From positions 496,001 to 560,000 of the forward strand of contig NZ_KN322986.1 in NCBI RefSeq assembly GCF_000774145.1: a stretch of DNA of 64,000 bases, read 5' to 3'. A program made the translations under genes and the position numbers. Of this stretch, positions 60,659 to 64,000 are shown piece after piece. How positions within the stretch are numbered: position 1 is the first letter of the stretch; each line of letters opens with the position of its first letter. The DNA comes from Pseudomonas mediterranea CFBP 5447. Lineage in GTDB: Bacteria; Pseudomonadota; Gammaproteobacteria; Pseudomonadales; Pseudomonadaceae. The notes beneath the pieces are model-generated. The model saw only the letters and a program-made list of their open reading frames with translations, was not told the origin of the DNA and did no database searches.

Positions 60659-61734
60659 CCCGTTTACTGCGCTACACATTGCTGGGCTTGTTGTTGGCCG
60701 TCTGCCTCGCGGCCCTGGCGATCTACGGCCTGACCTGGCGTCCACAAGCCCGGGAAACACTGCCGGTCAATTGCACCGCCGGCGCCGCACCGCTGATGCC
60801 CGGCCAAGCGGTAAAAGTGATGACCTGGAACGTCCAGTTCCTGGCCGGCAAGCGCTACGTGTTCTGGCACGACCTGGCCCAGGGCGACGATGAAAGCCCA
60901 ACCCTGGAAGACATGGCGTTCAGCCTCGACGAAGTGGCACGGGTCATCCGTGACGAACAGCCCGGCATCGTCCTGCTGCAGGAACTGGACAACGGTGCCA
61001 AGGCCAGCGACTACCAGGACCAGCTCAAGTTGTTGCAGGAGCGGCTTGCCGACCTTTACCCCTGCAGCACCAGCGCCTTCGACTGGAAGGCCGATTTCAT
61101 CCCCACCCCCCATATCTTCGGCAGCGTCGGCCGACAACTGGCCACGCTGAGCCGCTACCGCATCGATCACGCCGAACGGGTGCAACTGCCGGTGGCCGAA
61201 ACCAACTTCATCAGCCGCCAGTTCCAACCGAAGAATGCCCTGCTGGTGAGCTATATGCCGCTGAGCGATGGCAGCCAACTGGCCGTGCTCAACACGCACC
61301 TGGAGCGAGCCGCGCAGCCGGACGACACCCTGCCCAGGCAGGTCACTGCCGTGGCCAAGGCCTTGGACAAGTTCGAATCCCGAGGCATGCCCTGGCTGAT
61401 CGGCGGCGACTTCAACCTGCTGCCCCTGGGCCAGTACCTGCGGCTGCCGCCCGAACAGCGTACCCCCTACTCTGCCGACAGCCCGCTGCACCTGCTGTGG
61501 GACAAGTACCCGATGATTCCCACCAACAACGAGGCCAGCGGCATCGACCGTGCACACTGGCTGACCCACTACCCGAACGACCCCGGCCTCAACGGCCCGG
61601 ACCGCACCGTCGACTATCTGTTCTACAGCCCGCGCATCAAACGGGTCGAGGCCCAGGTAAGGCAGGACGACACGTTGCGCATCTCCGATCATTTGCCGGT
61701 GATTGCGCGGTTTCTGCTGCCCGTTACGCCATAG
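60655..61734 (+). CDS. EEP-family endonuclease/exonuclease/phosphatase
   Basis: A 359-residue protein with an N-terminal membrane helix (LRYTLLGLLLAVCLAALAIYGL) and an EEP catalytic domain: TWNVQFL, LLQELDNG (Glu metal ligand), IGGDFNLLP (Asp-Asn), DRTVDYLFYSP and the final SDHLPVIARFLLP (Asp-His). The fold covers sphingomyelinases, phosphatases and nucleases; a membrane-anchored, periplasm-facing enzyme is likely from the single N-terminal helix. Coupled to the YciC-like protein, a pairing that hints at a shared membrane role. Confidence 0.9.
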   Translation: MTRLLRYTLLGLLLAVCLAALAIYGLTWRPQARETLPVNCTAGAAPLMPGQAVKVMTWNVQFLAGKRYVFWHDLAQGDDESPTLEDMAFSLDEVARVIRDEQPGIVLLQELDNGAKASDYQDQLKLLQERLADLYPCSTSAFDWKADFIPTPHIFGSVGRQLATLSRYRIDHAERVQLPVAETNFISRQFQPKNALLVSYMPLSDGSQLAVLNTHLERAAQPDDTLPRQVTAVAKALDKFESRGMPWLIGGDFNLLPLGQYLRLPPEQRTPYSADSPLHLLWDKYPMIPTNNEASGIDRAHWLTHYPNDPGLNGPDRTVDYLFYSPRIKRVEAQVRQDDTLRISDHLPVIARFLLPVTP

Positions 61735-61743
61735 CCGCAAACC

Positions 61744-61832
61744 TGTGGAACGGGTCTGCTCGCGATAGCCCTGTGTCAGCCAGTTTCAATGTCGACTGAC
61801 AGGCCGCTATCGCGAGCAGGCTCGCTCCCACA
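61744..61832. repeat. REP/REPIN pair (first of two in tandem)
   Basis: A degenerate left arm (TGTGGAACGGGTCTGCTCGC) and an intact right arm. A second pair follows 46 bases later. Confidence 0.88.
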
Positions 61833-61878
61833 GGAACCTGCTGATGAATAGCAATCGTGCCGCCAGCCCGGAGCCAAT

Positions 61879-61966
61879 GTGGGAGCGAGCCTGCTCGCGA
61901 TAGCGGATGTTCGGCCAATGTTGATGTGACTGACAGATGGCCATCGCGAGCAGGCTCGCTCCCACA
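61879..61966. repeat. REP/REPIN pair (second of two in tandem)
   Basis: TGTGGGAGCGAGCCTGCTCG and its inverted copy. Together with the pair at 61744 this fills most of the spacer before hrpB's 3' end. Confidence 0.9.
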
Positions 61967-61995
61967 CGGGTGGGTCCACTTGGATTAACGTCTGT

Positions 61996-64000
61996 TCACT
62001 TACGCGGTTTGACCCGCGCCGTCGCCTCCGCCACTAACGGATCATCCGGCCAGTAATGCTTGGGGTATCTGCCCTTGAGATCCTTCTTCACCTCGGCATA
62101 GGTGCTGCGCCAGAAGTTCGCCAGGTCCTGGGTCACCTGCACCGGCCGGCGTGCCGGGGACAGCAGGTGCAGCTTGACCACCTGGCGTCCGCCGGCGATG
62201 CGCGGGGTGTCGGCCAGGCCGAAGAGTTCCTGCAAGCGCACCGCCAGGATCGGCGGATGTTCGCTGTAGTCCAGGCGGATCGACGAACCCGAGGGCACGC
62301 TCAGGTGATGGGGTGCTTGCTCGTCCAGCCGCTGCGGCAGGGGCCAGGGCAACAGGTTGTGAACAATGCTCGACAAGTCCAGGTTGGCAAAATGGCTGAG
62401 GCGCGAGACTCGGCCCAGGTAAGGCATCAGCCAATGTTCAAGACTGCCGAGCAGCGCTGCGTCGCTGACGTCGGGCCATTCGCTTTCGCCCTTGGCGTCC
62501 AGGTCCAGACGACGCAGGAGTGCCACCCGCGCCTGCCATTGCCGCAGTTCCGGCGTCCAGGGCAATAATTCCAGACCTTTGCGCCGCACCAGGTTCACCA
62601 TGGCCTGGCTACGAGCGGACTCATCCAGGCCGGTCAGCGGTTCGCGGCTGAGCACCAGTTCGCCGACCTTGCGCTGGCGCTCGGCCCGCAGCACGCCTTC
62701 GCGTTCGTCCCAGTCCAGTTGATCCACCGTGTGCACCTGCTCGGCCAGTACGGAATCGAACAACGCCGGATCGAAATCCGTTGCCAGGTAGATCCGCTCT
62801 TCCCGCTGGCCCTGGCGGCTGCCGAGATCGGCGATCACCAGCCACGGCTGCTTCATCAGACTGTCAGCCTCGGCGAACAGCGCCGCACGGCCGTTGGCCA
62901 GGCGGTATTCCGCGCCGCCGGGTCGGCGCTGCTGCGCGACCCGATCCGGATAAGCGAACGCCAGCAGCGCTCCGAGCCAACGCGGATGATCGGGATCGGC
63001 CACGGCTTCTTCGGCCTTACCCCGCAAGTAACCGCGATACTGCCGGGCCAGTTGCCGCGCCCGCGTTACGCCGCCTTGTGCCCCCCGCGCCGCCCGTTCT
63101 TCGCCGGACAGCAAGGCCAGGCGACTGTGCAAATCCGCGCCGGCGCCCCTGAGAATGTCCCGTTCGCCCAACAACGCTGCCACGTTACAGGCCATGTCTG
63201 CCAGCCCAAGCGCCTGCCCACGCAGCAATAAATGGGCGATACGTGGGTGAGCCGGCAGTTCGGCCATGGCCTGGCCGTGGCGGGTCAATTGCTCGCCCTC
63301 CAGCGCCCCCAGGCGTTGCAGCAGGTCCTGGGCCTGGGCATAAGCGGCGCCGGGCGGCACGTCGAGCCAGATCAATTGCTGCGGCGTCACGCCCCAGCGT
63401 CCCAGTTGCAGGGCCAATCCGGCCAGGTCCGCCGAAAGAATCTCCGCGCTGCCATAGGCGGCCAGTTGTTCGTGCTGGTCTTCGGACCACAACCGATAAC
63501 ACACCCCCGGCTCCAATCGCCCGGCCCGGCCCGCCCGCTGAGTGGCGCTGGCGCGGGAAATGCGCTGGGTATCGAGCCGGGTCATGCCGCTGCCCGGGTC
63601 GAAACGTGGAACCCGGGCCAGCCCGGCATCGACCACCACCCGCACGCCGTTGATGGTCAGGCTGGTCTCGGCGATGTTGGTCGCCAGCACCACTTTGCGC
63701 AGGCCAGGAGGCGCCGGGTCAATGGCGGCACGCTGGGCCGCGAGGTCCAGTTCACCGTGCAATGGACAGAGCAGCACGTTACCGCCCTCGCCCAGGGCAT
63801 CGGCCAGTTGCTGGTGAACCCGACGGATCTCCGCCTGCCCGGGCAGAAACACCAGCACACTGCCGGTTTCATCGTGCAGGGCTTCGAGCACGGTCTGCAC
63901 CAGCCGCGGCTCGATGAACTCGCCGGGCTGGAATGGACGGCCCCAGCGCACGGTCACCGGGAACATCCGTCCCTCACTGCGCAGGATCAGCGCGTCGTCC
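61996..64000 (-). CDS. hrpB: ATP-dependent helicase HrpB, C-terminal part (cut by window edge)
   Basis: Residues of the C-terminal 667 or so of a DEAH-type helicase; the start and the DEAH motif lie beyond 64000. The visible part includes the second RecA domain (VLVFLPGQAEIRRVHQQL, ATNIAETSLTINGVRVVVDAG, SATQRAGRAGRLEPGVCYRLW) and the HrpB-specific C-terminal domain (PSGSSIRLDYSEHPPILAVRLQELFGL, SPARRPVQVTQDLANFWRSTYAEVKKDLKGRYPKHYWPDDP). HrpB is an RNA-helicase-like protein of poorly known role. The reading frame remains open to the window edge. Confidence 0.93.
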   Translation of the reverse strand, partial: DDALILRSEGRMFPVTVRWGRPFQPGEFIEPRLVQTVLEALHDETGSVLVFLPGQAEIRRVHQQLADALGEGGNVLLCPLHGELDLAAQRAAIDPAPPGLRKVVLATNIAETSLTINGVRVVVDAGLARVPRFDPGSGMTRLDTQRISRASATQRAGRAGRLEPGVCYRLWSEDQHEQLAAYGSAEILSADLAGLALQLGRWGVTPQQLIWLDVPPGAAYAQAQDLLQRLGALEGEQLTRHGQAMAELPAHPRIAHLLLRGQALGLADMACNVAALLGERDILRGAGADLHSRLALLSGEERAARGAQGGVTRARQLARQYRGYLRGKAEEAVADPDHPRWLGALLAFAYPDRVAQQRRPGGAEYRLANGRAALFAEADSLMKQPWLVIADLGSRQGQREERIYLATDFDPALFDSVLAEQVHTVDQLDWDEREGVLRAERQRKVGELVLSREPLTGLDESARSQAMVNLVRRKGLELLPWTPELRQWQARVALLRRLDLDAKGESEWPDVSDAALLGSLEHWLMPYLGRVSRLSHFANLDLSSIVHNLLPWPLPQRLDEQAPHHLSVPSGSSIRLDYSEHPPILAVRLQELFGLADTPRIAGGRQVVKLHLLSPARRPVQVTQDLANFWRSTYAEVKKDLKGRYPKHYWPDDPLVAEATARVKPRK

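Noticed and set aside
1..64000. Search for tRNA, rRNA, CRISPR and insertion-sequence features
   Set aside because: No cloverleaf-type sequence, direct-repeat array, or transposase-like protein could be supported by eye.

Overview
The window is a 64 kb piece of chromosome from a Pseudomonas, most likely of the P. fluorescens group. The basis is codon use at about 60% GC or more, dozens of the short inverted repeats (REP/REPIN type) typical of that group, and gene order that matches, as I recall it, two blocks of P. aeruginosa PAO1 (morA-glyA ... radA-katB-mscL-fpr, and the quinate cluster around aroQ/quiC). There are no rRNA genes, tRNA genes, insertion sequences, prophage or CRISPR arrays that I can see. 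Most of the window is core genome.

Layout. 1-6.2 kb: start of a Lon-family protease (cut by the window edge), two secreted proteins (DUF3015, DUF4105), a small lipoprotein, a Gre-factor homologue and the ABC-F ATPase EttA. 6.5-11.8 kb: the c-di-GMP protein MorA and serine hydroxymethyltransferase. 12-15.8 kb: an AT-rich orphan gene, then a dicarboxylate symporter with two GntR/FCD regulators and two matching operator-like sites. 15.7-25.1 kb, mostly minus strand: CobW GTPase, YbdD plus a CstA/BtsT pyruvate/peptide transporter, a PilZ protein, RadA, the katB-ankB oxidative-stress pair, MscL and a ferredoxin-NADP reductase. 25.4 kb: a LuxR solo without a partner luxI.

26.3-37.4 kb: RlmG, the cyanide-insensitive oxidase operon cioAB plus a 54-residue DUF2474 protein with an upstream ANR/FNR box, an MFS exporter, a PaoABC-like molybdenum aldehyde oxidoreductase, a HigBA toxin-antitoxin pair with two adjacent perfect palindromes, and a DJ-1 homologue without its catalytic cysteine. 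37.6-40 kb: a purine permease overlapping trmA. 40.3-47.9 kb: a quinate/shikimate catabolic cluster (type II dehydroquinase, shikimate/quinate dehydrogenase, TetR, 3-dehydroshikimate dehydratase QuiC, MFS importer), which should feed protocatechuate formation, then a DMT exporter and an IclR regulator.

48-64 kb: a zinc metallopeptidase with an adjacent hydrolase, HAD phosphatase and TesB, a GNAT, a histone-deacetylase-like enzyme, a flavoprotein, RhlE, a DMT exporter with a divergent Lrp regulator, an exonuclease/NYN pair, DUF2076, a YciC-like membrane protein overlapping an EEP-family enzyme, and the 3' part of hrpB (cut by the window edge).

I see no clear new multi-gene system. The best leads are the AT-rich orphan at 12.0-12.6 kb, the LuxR solo with its own dyad, the tip-less Gre factor, the Cys-less DJ-1 protein, the double palindrome before higBA, and the exonuclease/NYN pair.
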